A stretch of 64,000 nt of DNA. Origin: FEB-25 sp963726315 (GTDB lineage Bacteria > Chloroflexota > Anaerolineae > Anaerolineales > UBA4823). The notes under the pieces are model-generated. The model was not told the DNA's origin. It was given only the letters and a program-made list of their open reading frames with translations, and searched no databases. Each line of letters begins with the position of its first letter. Positions within the stretch are counted from its first letter, which is position 1. Shown piece by piece: positions 50,845-59,566 of the stretch. The translations under genes were made by a program, and so were the position numbers. The stretch lies in the NCBI GenBank assembly GCA_963726315.1, contig CAVSBZ010000007.1, positions 558,001 to 622,000 on the forward strand. The letters are read 5' to 3'.

Positions 50845-53487
50845 TTATGCGCGCAATTTTGCCCCCAGCTCCTGGTCCAACCGACGGATGATCCGTTCGC
50901 GAATTTGGGTCACATCCCGGTCAGTCAGAGTTTTTTCAGCCGACTGGTAGGTGAGCGAATATGCCAGGCTCTTCTTCCCCTTGCCGATCTGCGCGCTGCG
51001 ATAGACATCGAACAAGGTGATATTCGAGATGATTTTGCCTGCTGCCTGCTTGATCACCTCAGCGACTCGCCCGGCAGGCAGCTCCTCATCAACAACCACT
51101 GCCAGGTCTTCCAACACTGGCGGGAACGCGGGTACTGGCTGCATATCATATCGGTCTGGGACCAGGCTGATGAGCAGGTCCAGGTTTATATCAGCTGCAA
51201 CTACAGGGTCCGGGGAGAAATCGTAGTGTTCATGTACCAGGGGGTGCAGCTCGCCGAATACTCCGATCTGCTGCTCACCCACCTTGATTTGTGCGGTCTT
51301 ACCAGGATGAAAAGTTGGGTGATCGGCCGGTTCGACCTCAAAATCGACGTGCAGCCCCTCCATCACTCCTGTAATGATCCCCTTAAGGTCATAAAAATCC
51401 ATCACGCCTGCTGATTGTTTTTGCCAGCCCGGAAGTGACCGTTGACCGGTGAGTACGATTGCCAGGCGATGCAGTTCGTCCGGGCGGTCTCCCGCTTCTG
51501 AAGCCATAAAGATCGGTCCAACTTCGAAGAAGGCAATATGTTGCCGGATGCGTGCGTTCCGTTCCACAGCCTCAAACACACTGTTGAGCACACTGTGCCG
51601 CATGACCACCCGGTCTGAGGCAATTGGATTGATGATGCGCAGGTAAGGCTGGTCATCCGGTGGCGTTCCCGGGGCGAGACGGCGCGCCTCCCTTTCCGGT
51701 GTAGTCTGGCGGTGGCTGACAATTTCCTGCAGACCCAGATCCACCAGGCGGTCGACGATGCGTTCCTCTCCTTCGATGCTGGGGTTGCTTCGTTGGGGTG
51801 GCAGTTCTGAGGTCAGGCGGGTCTCCGGGATGCGGTCGTAACCATAGATGCGGGCAACTTCCTCCAAAAGGTCGGCCTTTCCCACCAATCCCTGGTTAAT
51901 ATCCAAACGATGGTCGGGCGTGTAGGCGCGTATGATTACCTGCGGAGGCTGGTCGGTGATCAGCTCGCACTTGAACTCCAGGCTCTGCAAGATCTTGACA
52001 ATCTCATGCACACTTAGTTTGATTCCTAACACTCGCTTTACATCATCGGGCGTGATCTCGTTTACCGGATCATCTCGGTGAAGAGGATAATTGTCAACTA
52101 ACCCCTGGTAAACCACCCCTCCACCCAGCTGGTGCATTAGTTTCAATCCTCGCCGCACTCCTCGTTCTGCCATGGCAGGGTGCACTCCGCGGGAAAAACG
52201 GAATGCCGCTTCCGATTGGAGTTTTTGAGCCGCTACGGTCCTGCGGATGTTGATGTTATTCCATGCAGCCCCTTCGAGCAGGATGCTGGTAGTGCTTTTT
52301 GTGCGCGCAGATGGCTCGTCGCTTTGCGGTTCACTCGGGTTATCCCCATCAGTCGCCGATACTTCAAAAACCTCAGATTCAGCCCCACCCATTACTCCGG
52401 CGATGGACAGGGAACCTGCTGTATCGCAGACCAGGACGGTGAATGGATTGAGAGGCCGGTCGACACCATCCAATGTTGTCAGGCGTTCATTAGTCTGGGC
52501 AGTCCGAGTGATGATGGTCGGTGAAACCTCTCCCGCTCGCTGTACCAGCACGTCATAATCGAAAGCATGCAGTGGCTCACCCACTTCGAGCATGGCATAA
52601 TTGGTCACGTCCACGATATTATTGATCGGTCGCATCCCTGCCAACTTTAGCTTGAGCTGCATCCAATACGGGCTGGGTTGGATGGTCACATTTTGGATCA
52701 ACCCGAGCACGAAGCGTGGGTTCAGCTCTGGGTTGGTGATCTCAATCGCAGCTTTCCCCGTGATAGCGGGTCCCTCAGCCGGAACATCATAAAAACCCTC
52801 CGGCATATGCATAGGTACCCCGGTAAGCGCTGCTACTTCACGCGCGACACCCAGAATATTGGCAGCCCGGGCAATATTGGGCAGGATCTTAATGTCTAAA
52901 ACAGCATCGCCCAGATAGTCTGCTAATGGGATGCCCACGGGTGCATCTTCATCCAGGATAATTACCCCTTCGTGGTCATCCGAGATGCCGAGCTCTTTCT
53001 CAGAACAGATCATCGAGTATGATTCGATCCCTCGAATTTTTGCCGGCTTGAGGGTGGTCAGCACCTGTCCAGATTGATGACCATCATAGATATGGGCACC
53101 TTGCCGGGCATACGCCACTTTGAGCGGTTTGGGGAGTGTTCCCAACCCTTTATATGGATATAAGTTGGGTGCTCCGGTGAGCACGATATGCTCTCGATCG
53201 CCATCGTACAGCTTGCATAATACTAATCGGTCGGCATTGGGGTGCGGCATCACCTCTAACACCGAAGCAGTAACGATTTTATCCGCTTCCCAGGCTAAGC
53301 CTGAGCTATTGGTTGCGGCAATATCAGCTGCAGCCTCTTGCCCGGATGGATCTGCTTGTGGCAAAGGCAGACCAATATAAGTCACATGTTCCACCTCCAA
53401 TCCTGCCATGGTGAGTCGCCGGGCAAGCTCGGGGAGTGGGACGGTAATATCAACGAAATCTTTTAACCATGATAAGGGGACAAGCAT
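50845..53487 (-). CDS. pheT: Phenylalanyl-tRNA synthetase beta subunit
   Basis: A 880-residue subunit of the heterotetrameric PheRS that, with PheS, charges tRNA-Phe. N-terminus MLVPLSWLKDFVDITVPLPELARRLTMAGLEVEHV, tRNA-binding OB-fold (NADRLVLCKL), B5 domain and the C-terminal ferredoxin-like anticodon-binding domain are recognisable. About 60-90 residues longer than average (insertions between blocks, including SATDGDNPSEPQSDEPSARTKS). It is separated from pheS by a four-helix-bundle gene and repeat tracts, and ends without visible terminator. Confidence 0.96.
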   Translation of the reverse strand: MLVPLSWLKDFVDITVPLPELARRLTMAGLEVEHVTYIGLPLPQADPSGQEAAADIAATNSSGLAWEADKIVTASVLEVMPHPNADRLVLCKLYDGDREHIVLTGAPNLYPYKGLGTLPKPLKVAYARQGAHIYDGHQSGQVLTTLKPAKIRGIESYSMICSEKELGISDDHEGVIILDEDAPVGIPLADYLGDAVLDIKILPNIARAANILGVAREVAALTGVPMHMPEGFYDVPAEGPAITGKAAIEITNPELNPRFVLGLIQNVTIQPSPYWMQLKLKLAGMRPINNIVDVTNYAMLEVGEPLHAFDYDVLVQRAGEVSPTIITRTAQTNERLTTLDGVDRPLNPFTVLVCDTAGSLSIAGVMGGAESEVFEVSATDGDNPSEPQSDEPSARTKSTTSILLEGAAWNNINIRRTVAAQKLQSEAAFRFSRGVHPAMAERGVRRGLKLMHQLGGGVVYQGLVDNYPLHRDDPVNEITPDDVKRVLGIKLSVHEIVKILQSLEFKCELITDQPPQVIIRAYTPDHRLDINQGLVGKADLLEEVARIYGYDRIPETRLTSELPPQRSNPSIEGEERIVDRLVDLGLQEIVSHRQTTPEREARRLAPGTPPDDQPYLRIINPIASDRVVMRHSVLNSVFEAVERNARIRQHIAFFEVGPIFMASEAGDRPDELHRLAIVLTGQRSLPGWQKQSAGVMDFYDLKGIITGVMEGLHVDFEVEPADHPTFHPGKTAQIKVGEQQIGVFGELHPLVHEHYDFSPDPVVAADINLDLLISLVPDRYDMQPVPAFPPVLEDLAVVVDEELPAGRVAEVIKQAAGKIISNITLFDVYRSAQIGKGKKSLAYSLTYQSAEKTLTDRDVTQIRERIIRRLDQELGAKLRA

Positions 53488-53527
53488 ATTGATTCCTCCG
53501 ATAGATTAGAAAAAGGGCATTGTCATC

Positions 53528-53591
53528 AGGTAATTAGTCACTTAGGTAATTAGTCACTCAGGTAATCAGGCACTTAGGAAGTTAGGTTCTC
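53528..53591. repeat. 16-bp tandem repeat, four units
   Basis: Four degenerate 16-bp units, AGGTAATTAGTCACTT-type, follow each other from 53528 to 53591 between pheT and the four-helix-bundle gene. Confidence 0.75.
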
Positions 53592-53597
53592 AAGCGT

Positions 53598-54049
53598 CTA
53601 ATCATATAGTGTTGGGTCATTGGAGTACTCAACAGCATCTTCTTCTCCCAAATGGATGCTTCCGGGCTCATTTTCTCCGCGTTTACTTTTCTTAAGAAAG
53701 GTGATGTACCCGTTTAGCATCCGGCGTATTTCAATAATCTCATTATTTATAGCAGGAAAGGTATCTTCGGAGATATATCCGAGTTTATAGGCCAGAGATA
53801 GGTAAGTATACGATTTTCTAGTGAACCTCGGGCAATATAACAGAATTGGATACTTTCCTGATAGTAATATCGTCCGTATCCTTCGGCAATATTTCCAGGA
53901 ATGCTCTGAACTGATCGGCGTAATTGTTGCGCCATTGCCCATTTCTCTTCAGGTGGAAATAATGGCAGAATCTCCCTTTGCACCTTAATTGCGAAAGTCA
54001 CGGCTTTCTGCCAAACCTGTAACGTTTCTAATCCTTTTTCTTCAGCCAT
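53598..54049 (-). CDS. Four-helix bundle protein (23S rRNA intervening-sequence/S23 family), frameshifted
   Basis: The gene starts with MAEEKGLETLQVWQKAV at 54049 and reads a typical four-helix-bundle protein (LRRSVQSIPGNIAEGYGRYYYQESIQF...ARGSLE). The frame is lost at the A4 run (T4 at 53814-53817 on the plus strand). Adding one A gives GSLEKSYTYLSLAYKLGYISEDTF in the -1 frame, running to the stop at 53598. Restored length 150 residues, including a charged tail. Family members occur in rRNA intervening sequences and as bAvd-like partners; the role here is unknown. It is inserted between pheT and pheS and flanked by short repeat tracts on both sides. Confidence 0.8.
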
Positions 54050-54079
54050 AAATCACAAGAGTTGTCCTCTTTTGAAAGA

Positions 54080-54250
54080 TCCTGGTACCTGAGTACCTGA
54101 TTCTTATTACTTGGTACCTGAGTACCTGATTCCTATTACCTGGTACCTGGTACCTGATTCCTGATTGCCTGTTACCTGTTCGCCTGTTTGCCTGATTCCT
54201 AATTACCCGATTCCTATTACCTGATACCTGATTGCCCAATCCCTGTTTGC
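54080..54250. repeat. Degenerate short-repeat tract (CCTGATTCCTATTA type)
   Basis: A tract of irregular repeats of TACCTGATTCC, TACCTGAGTACCTG and TTGCCTGATT-type units between the four-helix-bundle gene and pheS. The frame open through it on the minus strand (54042-54239) is low-complexity Asn/Arg/Gln-rich and not considered a gene. Confidence 0.75.
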
Positions 54251-54257
54251 CTATTAA

Positions 54258-55289
54258 TTAGAACTGCTCCAAAAAGCGCATATCATTCGCCCAGAAATTG
54301 CGAATATCTTCGATGCGGTGTTTCAGCATCATGATCCGTTCCATGCCCAGGCCTGCGGCGAAGCCGGAAAAAATTTCCGGGTTATAGCCTCCATTTTGCA
54401 ACACCGTCGGGTGCACCATACCGCAGCCTCCAATCTCTAACCACCCAGACCAGCTACACACCGGGCAGCCTTTACCGTTGCAAATGAGGCACTCAAAGTC
54501 AAATTCAGCACTCGGCTCGGTAAATGGGAAGTATGAAGCTCTGAACCGGGTGTGGATATTTTGACCAAACAGGCGATGGGCTAAGTCACCCAGGGTACCT
54601 TTCAGGTCGCCGAGGGTGATGTTGATACCCACTGCAAGCACCTCTAGCTGGTAGAACTGGGTTTCATGGCGTGCGTTAATCTGCTCATACCGGTAGCACA
54701 TCCCAGGCAGGATCGCCCGGATGGGTTCCGGCGCATACTGCCGCATTACATGGATCTGACCTGGCGAGGTATGGGGACGAAGAGAGACGTTCGGCATGCT
54801 GGTATAGAACGTGTCATACATATCCCGCGCAGGGTGGTTTGGTGGCATATTTAACAGACCAAAGTTATACTCATCCGTTTCTGCCTCCGGAGAGCGATAA
54901 ACCTGGAACCCCATATCGGCGAAGGCGCGTATTACTCTCCGCATGGAGATGGTGGCAGGGTGGAGCCGCCCAATCGGGAAATCTCGCCCGGGTAGGGTAA
55001 CATCCAGACGCTCTGATTGCAGTGAGTGTTGCAGGCTTGATTGCCGTAAAGCATCCAACCGGGTTGAGTATGCAGCTTCCAAAGCCAGTTTAACCTCATT
55101 TGCCCGCCTCCCTACAGCTGGTCTTTCCGCCTTGGAGAGCTTTCCCAGCTGGTCGAAGATGGGCATTAACGGTGCTGAACGGCCCAGGTAGGCTACCCGC
55201 CAGATTTCCAGGCCGGTTTCATCCTGGATGGTTTCCAAAGCTTTGAGTGCTTGCTTGAGAATCCGGTCTAATTCTGCTAACATGGTCAC
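54258..55289 (-). CDS. pheS: Phenylalanyl-tRNA synthetase alpha subunit
   Basis: A 343-residue class II catalytic subunit of PheRS. N-terminal helical region (LKQALKALETIQDETGLEIWRVAYLGRS), motif 2 (FRASYFPFTEPSAEFDFEC) and motif 3 (GFAAGLGMERIMMLKHRIEDIR) are present, with a zinc-ribbon-like CLICNGKGCPVCSWSGW typical of long PheS proteins. The ATG at 55289 lies about 25 nt after the T-box terminator and has AGGTG upstream. Expression is predicted to rise when uncharged tRNA-Phe accumulates. Confidence 0.97.
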   Translation of the reverse strand: MTMLAELDRILKQALKALETIQDETGLEIWRVAYLGRSAPLMPIFDQLGKLSKAERPAVGRRANEVKLALEAAYSTRLDALRQSSLQHSLQSERLDVTLPGRDFPIGRLHPATISMRRVIRAFADMGFQVYRSPEAETDEYNFGLLNMPPNHPARDMYDTFYTSMPNVSLRPHTSPGQIHVMRQYAPEPIRAILPGMCYRYEQINARHETQFYQLEVLAVGINITLGDLKGTLGDLAHRLFGQNIHTRFRASYFPFTEPSAEFDFECLICNGKGCPVCSWSGWLEIGGCGMVHPTVLQNGGYNPEIFSGFAAGLGMERIMMLKHRIEDIRNFWANDMRFLEQF

Positions 55290-55297
55290 CTCTTATC

Positions 55298-55584
55298 GAC
55301 GAAAATAAAAAAACCCGCCCCGATAAGGGACGGGAGGCGTTTCCCGCGGTACCACCCTTATTGGTCGCAGCTGCGACCCACTTCGTCCGACGGCCTCACG
55401 GCGATCGGCTCCCAAAATAACGCCTGGACTGCGTTCTGCGCTACTAGCAGGCTTCCCATTCACGCAGACAGCTCCGGAGGGAACTTCGCTGGAACATTAC
55501 CCGGTGGGGTCTCAGTCTGTGCCCAACACTTCCCTGTTGGTTCCGCTCCAGCTACTTTCCTCTTTCTAAGCCTTTACTCTTGTT
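55298..55584 (-). promoter_or_regulatory. T-box riboswitch leader of pheS
   Basis: The minus-strand leader carries the T-box antiterminator core AAGGGTGGTACCGCGG (plus 55344-55359). It is followed by a terminator hairpin CCCGTCCC-UUAUC-GGGGCGGG (plus 55314-55334) and a U-run (plus 55307-55313). Candidate specifier UUC triplets lie at 55481-55483 and 55492-55494 on the plus-strand coordinates; which is used is not decided here. Stem I is GAGUAAAGGCUUAGAAAGAGG-like at the 5' end. Binding of uncharged tRNA-Phe should favour antitermination. Confidence 0.93.
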
Positions 55585-55590
55585 GTCCCT

Positions 55591-55618
55591 ATTATCGACA
55601 AATGTGATTTTCTGTCAA
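55591..55618 (-). promoter_or_regulatory. Sigma70 promoter of the pheS T-box leader
   Basis: Perfect TTGACA (-35, plus 55613-55618) and GATAAT (-10, plus 55591-55596) with a 16-bp spacer on the minus strand. The start should lie near 55584, immediately before the T-box stem I. Confidence 0.8.
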
Positions 55619-55898
55619 GACCGTTTCCCTAACCTTCGAAATAATCTTTGGACATCACTATATTTTCTATCATTTTGATATCCGCTTGTTAAAAGGGTGG
55701 CATCCCCATCATGTAAGGAGAGTCTCCTCGACGGTCTTCGATTAACCATCGTGATCTTATTATCCCCTTACGCCATATCTTCGTTATTAATCGAACCTCC
55801 ACCAGCTCTTCGCAGAAAAAGGTGTAAGATTTGTATGAAATGCATCATTTATTTCCATTCCAAAAGCCAGGGATCGATTTACGGGTATAATCTGTCCA
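55619..55898. other. Gap with no supported gene
   Basis: The frame 55697-55969 in this gap lacks a recognised product and its end overlaps the lipoprotein gene in a different frame; it is not accepted. A small palindrome GGAGAGTCTCC (near 55719) and a TATAAT (55886-55891) 7 nt before the next ATG are the only visible signals. Confidence 0.5.
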
Positions 55899-56829
55899 AT
55901 GAACCTCCGCCAACTCCTTATATTCGTTTTTGGTATCTGCATACTCCCCCTACTGTTTTCATCGTGTAATCAAAATAGCCCGTTACCTACCGGCACCGCA
56001 GAACCAGTGGAAAATACAGCGACTGCGATCATCACCTCGCAGCCATCGGCAACCCCGCTACCACCTACAGCTACTCCAGTCCCATTAGCTGCAATCGTGA
56101 ATGGGGAAGGGATCCGTTTGGATGAATTTCAGGCTGAGGTCACGCGCTTCCAGGAATCGTCCACGATAACTGGCACGATTTCTGGCATCAAATACGAATA
56201 CAGTCGTCCTGAATGAGCTGATCGATCAAACCTTGTTAGCTCAGGCTGCTGCTGAAAATGGTTATTCTGTAGATGAAACCCTGCTTCAATCAAGAATATC
56301 AGCCCTCGAAAGTCAGCTCGGAGGAGTGCAAGCATTGAAAGACTGGCAAGCTGAGAACAGCTACAACGATGAGACATTCAAAGTGGCTTTAAAACGGTCT
56401 ATCGGTGCCGCCTGGATGCAAAACCAGCTCATTGCCGAAGTCCCTGAGACTGCTGATGAGGTTCATGTGTTGCAGATCCTGCTGCCCACGCAAGCCGAGG
56501 CAGATGAGGTATATTCATCCCTTCAATCGGGGAAGGATTTCCAGCAAGTCGTATCCACCTTCGATCCGGTGACCCAGGGAGATTTGGGTTGGTTCTCCCG
56601 GGGATATCTCAAGCAACCTGCTATCGAAGAGGCCGCCTTTGGGTTGCAAGAAGGACAATACAGTCAGGTTATTAAGACCGATATTGGATATCACATCCTC
56701 TATCTTCTTGAGCGAGACCCTGCACATCAGCTCCAACCCGACGCAAGACACGTACTGCAATTAAATGCTGTTCAGGATTGGCTTACCGAACGTAGAAAGC
56801 AGAGCGAAATCCAAATACTGGTGCCATAA
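55899..56829 (+). CDS. PpiC/SurA-like peptidyl-prolyl isomerase lipoprotein, frameshifted
   Basis: The N-terminal part (from 55899) has a signal peptide with lipobox FSSC (about residues 20-23), a Thr/Pro linker, and INGEG-like VNGEGIRLDEFQAEVTRFQES, typical of SurA/PrsA N-terminal domains. The frame then closes at 56216. The downstream frame (VLNELIDQTLLAQAAAENGYSVDE onward) contains the remaining SurA N-domain and a parvulin domain (HVLQILLPTQAEADEVYSSLQSGKDF, QGDLGWFSRGYLKQPAIEEAAF, TDIGYHILYLLER). The frame change occurs between 56171 and 56215 as a +1 shift (one extra or two missing bases). TATAAT 7 nt before the ATG suggests a leaderless mRNA. Restored length about 309 residues. Confidence 0.82.
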
Positions 56830-56854
56830 CCATCTTTGGATGGGGAGATGAGTT

Positions 56855-57607
56855 ATGGATTTAAATGAAGTTTCAGATGTAAAAGATCCTCCGCGACGGA
56901 AAAAACCCAGCGCAAGGGTATGGAACATATTAACCATTTTGATACTGGTGACCCTGCTTTGTTTTCTTTCATATTTCGCCCTCATATTTCTAAATCCAAA
57001 CAGCAGCTTGAATCCCTTTCCACCCCCGACGTTAAATCCTGCCTTGTATACATTGACCCCCTCGGTGACACCTCGCTTCACCCTGGTACCTTCGTGGACT
57101 CCTACGGACGTCCCAATCCAGGTAACTGAAACCCCAATTCCATCCATAACACCTGTCCCACCGAGCAACCTGGTTGAAAATCCAACCAAGGTCGAACCGG
57201 TCGTAGCCGAAGCCTCCAAGGATTATGCATTTGTGCTCCAGCAAGGCAGTCCATCTGCTATTGCCGCCTCTGAGTTCCACCAAACAGCTGCATGTGATTG
57301 GTCAGGGGTGGCAGGGCAGGCTGTTAGCCTGAATGGTGAAGCATTGAAAGGATTATTCGTTCAATTGGGTGGTTCCATGCCCGGTGTGGAGAGCATGGAT
57401 AATTTGGTTATGACCGGATTAGCCCCCCAGTATGGTCAGGGCGGTTTCGAGTTCACCCTGGCGAATAGTCTGGTCGCTTCCAGCAGTACATTATGGATCC
57501 AGTTGTTGGACCAGCAGAACCTTCCATTATCCGACCGGATCTATTTCGACACCTACGCCGATTGCCAGAAAAACCTGGTGATTATATATTTTTCGCAAGT
57601 ACGCTGA
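56855..57607 (+). CDS. Membrane-anchored protein with Pro/Thr-rich linker
   Basis: A 250-residue protein. A basic N-terminus (DPPRRKKPSARVWN) leads to one transmembrane segment (about residues 25-47), then a Pro/Thr-rich stretch (PSVTPRFTLVPSWTPTDVP) and a globular domain of about 110 residues with CDWSGVAGQAV and Cys in YADCQKNLV, presumably extracytoplasmic. No enzyme motif. It begins 25 bp after the PpiC-like lipoprotein and has GGGGAGATGAG before the ATG, so they may be co-transcribed. Confidence 0.75.
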   Translation: MDLNEVSDVKDPPRRKKPSARVWNILTILILVTLLCFLSYFALIFLNPNSSLNPFPPPTLNPALYTLTPSVTPRFTLVPSWTPTDVPIQVTETPIPSITPVPPSNLVENPTKVEPVVAEASKDYAFVLQQGSPSAIAASEFHQTAACDWSGVAGQAVSLNGEALKGLFVQLGGSMPGVESMDNLVMTGLAPQYGQGGFEFTLANSLVASSSTLWIQLLDQQNLPLSDRIYFDTYADCQKNLVIIYFSQVR

Positions 57608-57636
57608 TAAACAATCGGAACAAATTAATTCTATCT

Positions 57637-57781
57637 GGGGCTGTCCAAAAAGTAGTTGCGCACTTGTCCGGTTTGGTTTGAAACTGGGGGGTGGAATTTT
57701 ACGGTTAAGCGCGCAAATCCTCCCCTACGCCTCTACGGTAATAGGTCGGTAAAATCAAGTCAAGAGTTATGAGACAGCCCC
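57637..57781. repeat. Inverted-repeat-bounded element (IS-end-like MITE)
   Basis: GGGGCTGTC (57637-57645) and its exact inverse GACAGCCCC (57773-57781) bound a 145-bp non-coding block. The left end GGGGCTGTCCAAAAAG closely resembles common insertion-sequence ends. No transposase frame inside; probable remnant or MITE. Confidence 0.6.
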
Positions 57782-57785
57782 TTTA

Positions 57786-58622
57786 TTATTCACCCCACAA
57801 GGTTTTCATGTACAAAGCATCTTCTTCCATGATCGGGCTTTCGCACAATATCCTCCCCTGGCAGTGGAAAGCAGACAGTGCCTTGAATAAACCATCCAGG
57901 TTCAGGTCAGATTCTTTGAGTGGTAGATGCTCCTTCTCGCCCTTTTCTCCATATTGAATACCTGACAAATGAATATGCAAGTGGGTAAGCGCCAGCTCGC
58001 CCAAAGTATTTCCATACAGCTCTAGGATATGAGAAAACTCATCGTAGGTATTGATCGAACCATCCCCTGGGCGGGCATGCAGGTGAGCGAAATCGATACA
58101 TGGCTCGACTCCTGGTAGGGCTTTAGCCATCGCCAGGGTATCCTCAAGTGAGCCGAGCATGGCTGATTTTCCCATGGTTTCGGGGCGCAGGGTAACCGGA
58201 TTACCGGCTGATTTGAGCTCTTCCAGGCATCCTTGTAAGCGACTTATTGCAATGGGTAAGACATCTGCCGGAGCATTTCCAAAGTAAGAACCCGGGTGAA
58301 AAATAATGTCGGTCGCCCCGGCCAGGTTTCCATACTTCGCCGCATCCATCAAGCGCTTGCGCGAGTTAATCCATTCCTCTTCGGTCGCATTTAAGTTGAT
58401 GAAGTATGGTGCATGGATGCTGATTTTTATATCCTGCTCGCTTGCACATGCCTGGATTGCGGCACAGGTCTCCTCGGTCACGCGCACAGCTCTTACCCAG
58501 CCGAGTTCCAATGCGCCTAGACCCATTTCTTTCATTCGCAAGACGGCACCCACACTGCCACCGGGCTTTTTAGGTGTGGATAGCGGAGAACCTACGGTAC
58601 CAAAGCGGAAAGTGTCTGTCAT
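57786..58622 (-). CDS. Endonuclease IV-like / xylose-isomerase-like TIM-barrel protein
   Basis: A 278-residue AP-endonuclease-family TIM barrel. The conserved metal-binding parts include SIHAPYFINL, IIFHPGSYFG, LRPETMG, CIDFAHLHAR, LTHLHIHLSG and LCESPIMEEDA, covering the three-zinc-site His, Glu and Asp positions of Nfo. Length is typical of deoxyribonuclease IV, but sequence is diverged enough that a sugar-phosphate isomerase role is possible. It is the last gene of the dgkA run (74-bp gap). Confidence 0.83.
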   Translation of the reverse strand: MTDTFRFGTVGSPLSTPKKPGGSVGAVLRMKEMGLGALELGWVRAVRVTEETCAAIQACASEQDIKISIHAPYFINLNATEEEWINSRKRLMDAAKYGNLAGATDIIFHPGSYFGNAPADVLPIAISRLQGCLEELKSAGNPVTLRPETMGKSAMLGSLEDTLAMAKALPGVEPCIDFAHLHARPGDGSINTYDEFSHILELYGNTLGELALTHLHIHLSGIQYGEKGEKEHLPLKESDLNLDGLFKALSAFHCQGRILCESPIMEEDALYMKTLWGE

Positions 58623-58696
58623 ATGATGCTCCGATTTCTTTGATTAATTATAGTTAGCTTTGGTCGAAATATCTGGAGTGATTTATTACAGGACGC

Positions 58697-59092
58697 TTAG
58701 AAAAGGGATTGAATAACCGCCCATAACGGTGGACCCAGCACTAGCAGTCCAATCAAGACACTAGCAATTGCCGCAATTAATACTGCCGCAGCACCAACAT
58801 CCTTCCCCAACCTGGCAAGGTTATGCTGTTGGTGATTGCTGGCTAAATCAACCACTGCTTCCAATGCGGTGTTGAGGAATTCTGCGATCCATACCATGGC
58901 GATGGCGAGAACGATTAAAGCCCAGCTGGTGGTGGAGATGTGCAGTAGAAAAGACATCAGGATCACAGCGACGCTAACCACCATGTGGATCCAGGCGTTT
59001 CGCTGCGTCCGGATGACGAACCACCAGCCTGAAAAGGCATAACCGAACGCTTTAACCCGTGAACGAAAAAAGCCTGGTTGCTGGTCAGACAT
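58697..59092 (-). CDS. dgkA: Diacylglycerol kinase / undecaprenol kinase (DgkA)
   Basis: A 131-residue integral membrane lipid kinase with three hydrophobic helices and the family signature IAEFLNTALEAVVDLAS, where Glu and Asn take part in catalysis and Mg2+ binding. It recycles diacylglycerol or phosphorylates undecaprenol. The ATG at 59092 overlaps the region just after the ybeY stop (59095); the longer frame starting at 59155 is embedded in ybeY and not used. Confidence 0.92.
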   Translation of the reverse strand: MSDQQPGFFRSRVKAFGYAFSGWWFVIRTQRNAWIHMVVSVAVILMSFLLHISTTSWALIVLAIAMVWIAEFLNTALEAVVDLASNHQQHNLARLGKDVGAAAVLIAAIASVLIGLLVLGPPLWAVIQSLF

Positions 59093-59094
59093 GT

Positions 59095-59547
59095 TCACAT
59101 AGGGCTGGTTATGTCCAGACCGAGCTGCTTCAAGATCTGATCTTGTATGACCCACATTTTCTTTTTATCCTTGCTTTCCTCATGGTCAAATCCCAATAGA
59201 TGCAGGATGCCATGGACTACCAATAACTGTAATTCTTCCGCGAGCAGATGACCTTCAGCAGAGGCCTGTTCCTGTGCGCGAGGAAGCGAAATCACCACAT
59301 CTCCGAGATACAGGCTGGAAGTATCTGGGTCGACTTCACCGGATGGAAAAGAAAGCACATCCGTCGGCACATCCATTTGGCGATACTCTAGATTTAGCCT
59401 ATGAAGTAAGCGGTCATTCCCGATCACGATACTCACATCAGAGTTTTCATCTGAGCCGGTAAAATCAAGTGTGATTCGTGCAGCCTCGATCAGGACCAAT
59501 TTGTCCATTGGTAGCTTGACTGCTCGTTTTACCTGAATTGTGATCAT
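59095..59547 (-). CDS. ybeY: Endoribonuclease YbeY (rRNA maturation factor)
   Basis: A 150-residue zinc-dependent ribonuclease that matures 16S rRNA 3' ends and supports ribosome quality control. The three His of the metal site are His112, His116 and His122 in HGILHLLGFDH. The ATG at 59547 is used rather than the distant 59628, as the latter lies inside the pgpH stop region and adds unrelated residues. It lies 19 bp after pgpH and 2 bp before dgkA, an arrangement common in bacteria. Confidence 0.95.
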   Translation of the reverse strand: MITIQVKRAVKLPMDKLVLIEAARITLDFTGSDENSDVSIVIGNDRLLHRLNLEYRQMDVPTDVLSFPSGEVDPDTSSLYLGDVVISLPRAQEQASAEGHLLAEELQLLVVHGILHLLGFDHEESKDKKKMWVIQDQILKQLGLDITSPM

Positions 59548-59566
59548 GGATCTAAAAGTAAACGGT

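Noticed and set aside
54042..54239. 65-residue frame through the repeat tract before pheS
   Set aside because: Low-complexity Asn/Arg/Gln sequence produced by the repeats.
53528..54250. CRISPR-like array around the four-helix-bundle gene
   Set aside because: Units are short, contiguous and degenerate, without unique spacers.
55697..55969. 90-residue plus-strand frame upstream of the PpiC-like gene
   Set aside because: No recognisable protein, poor ribosome site, and it overlaps the real lipoprotein gene in another frame.
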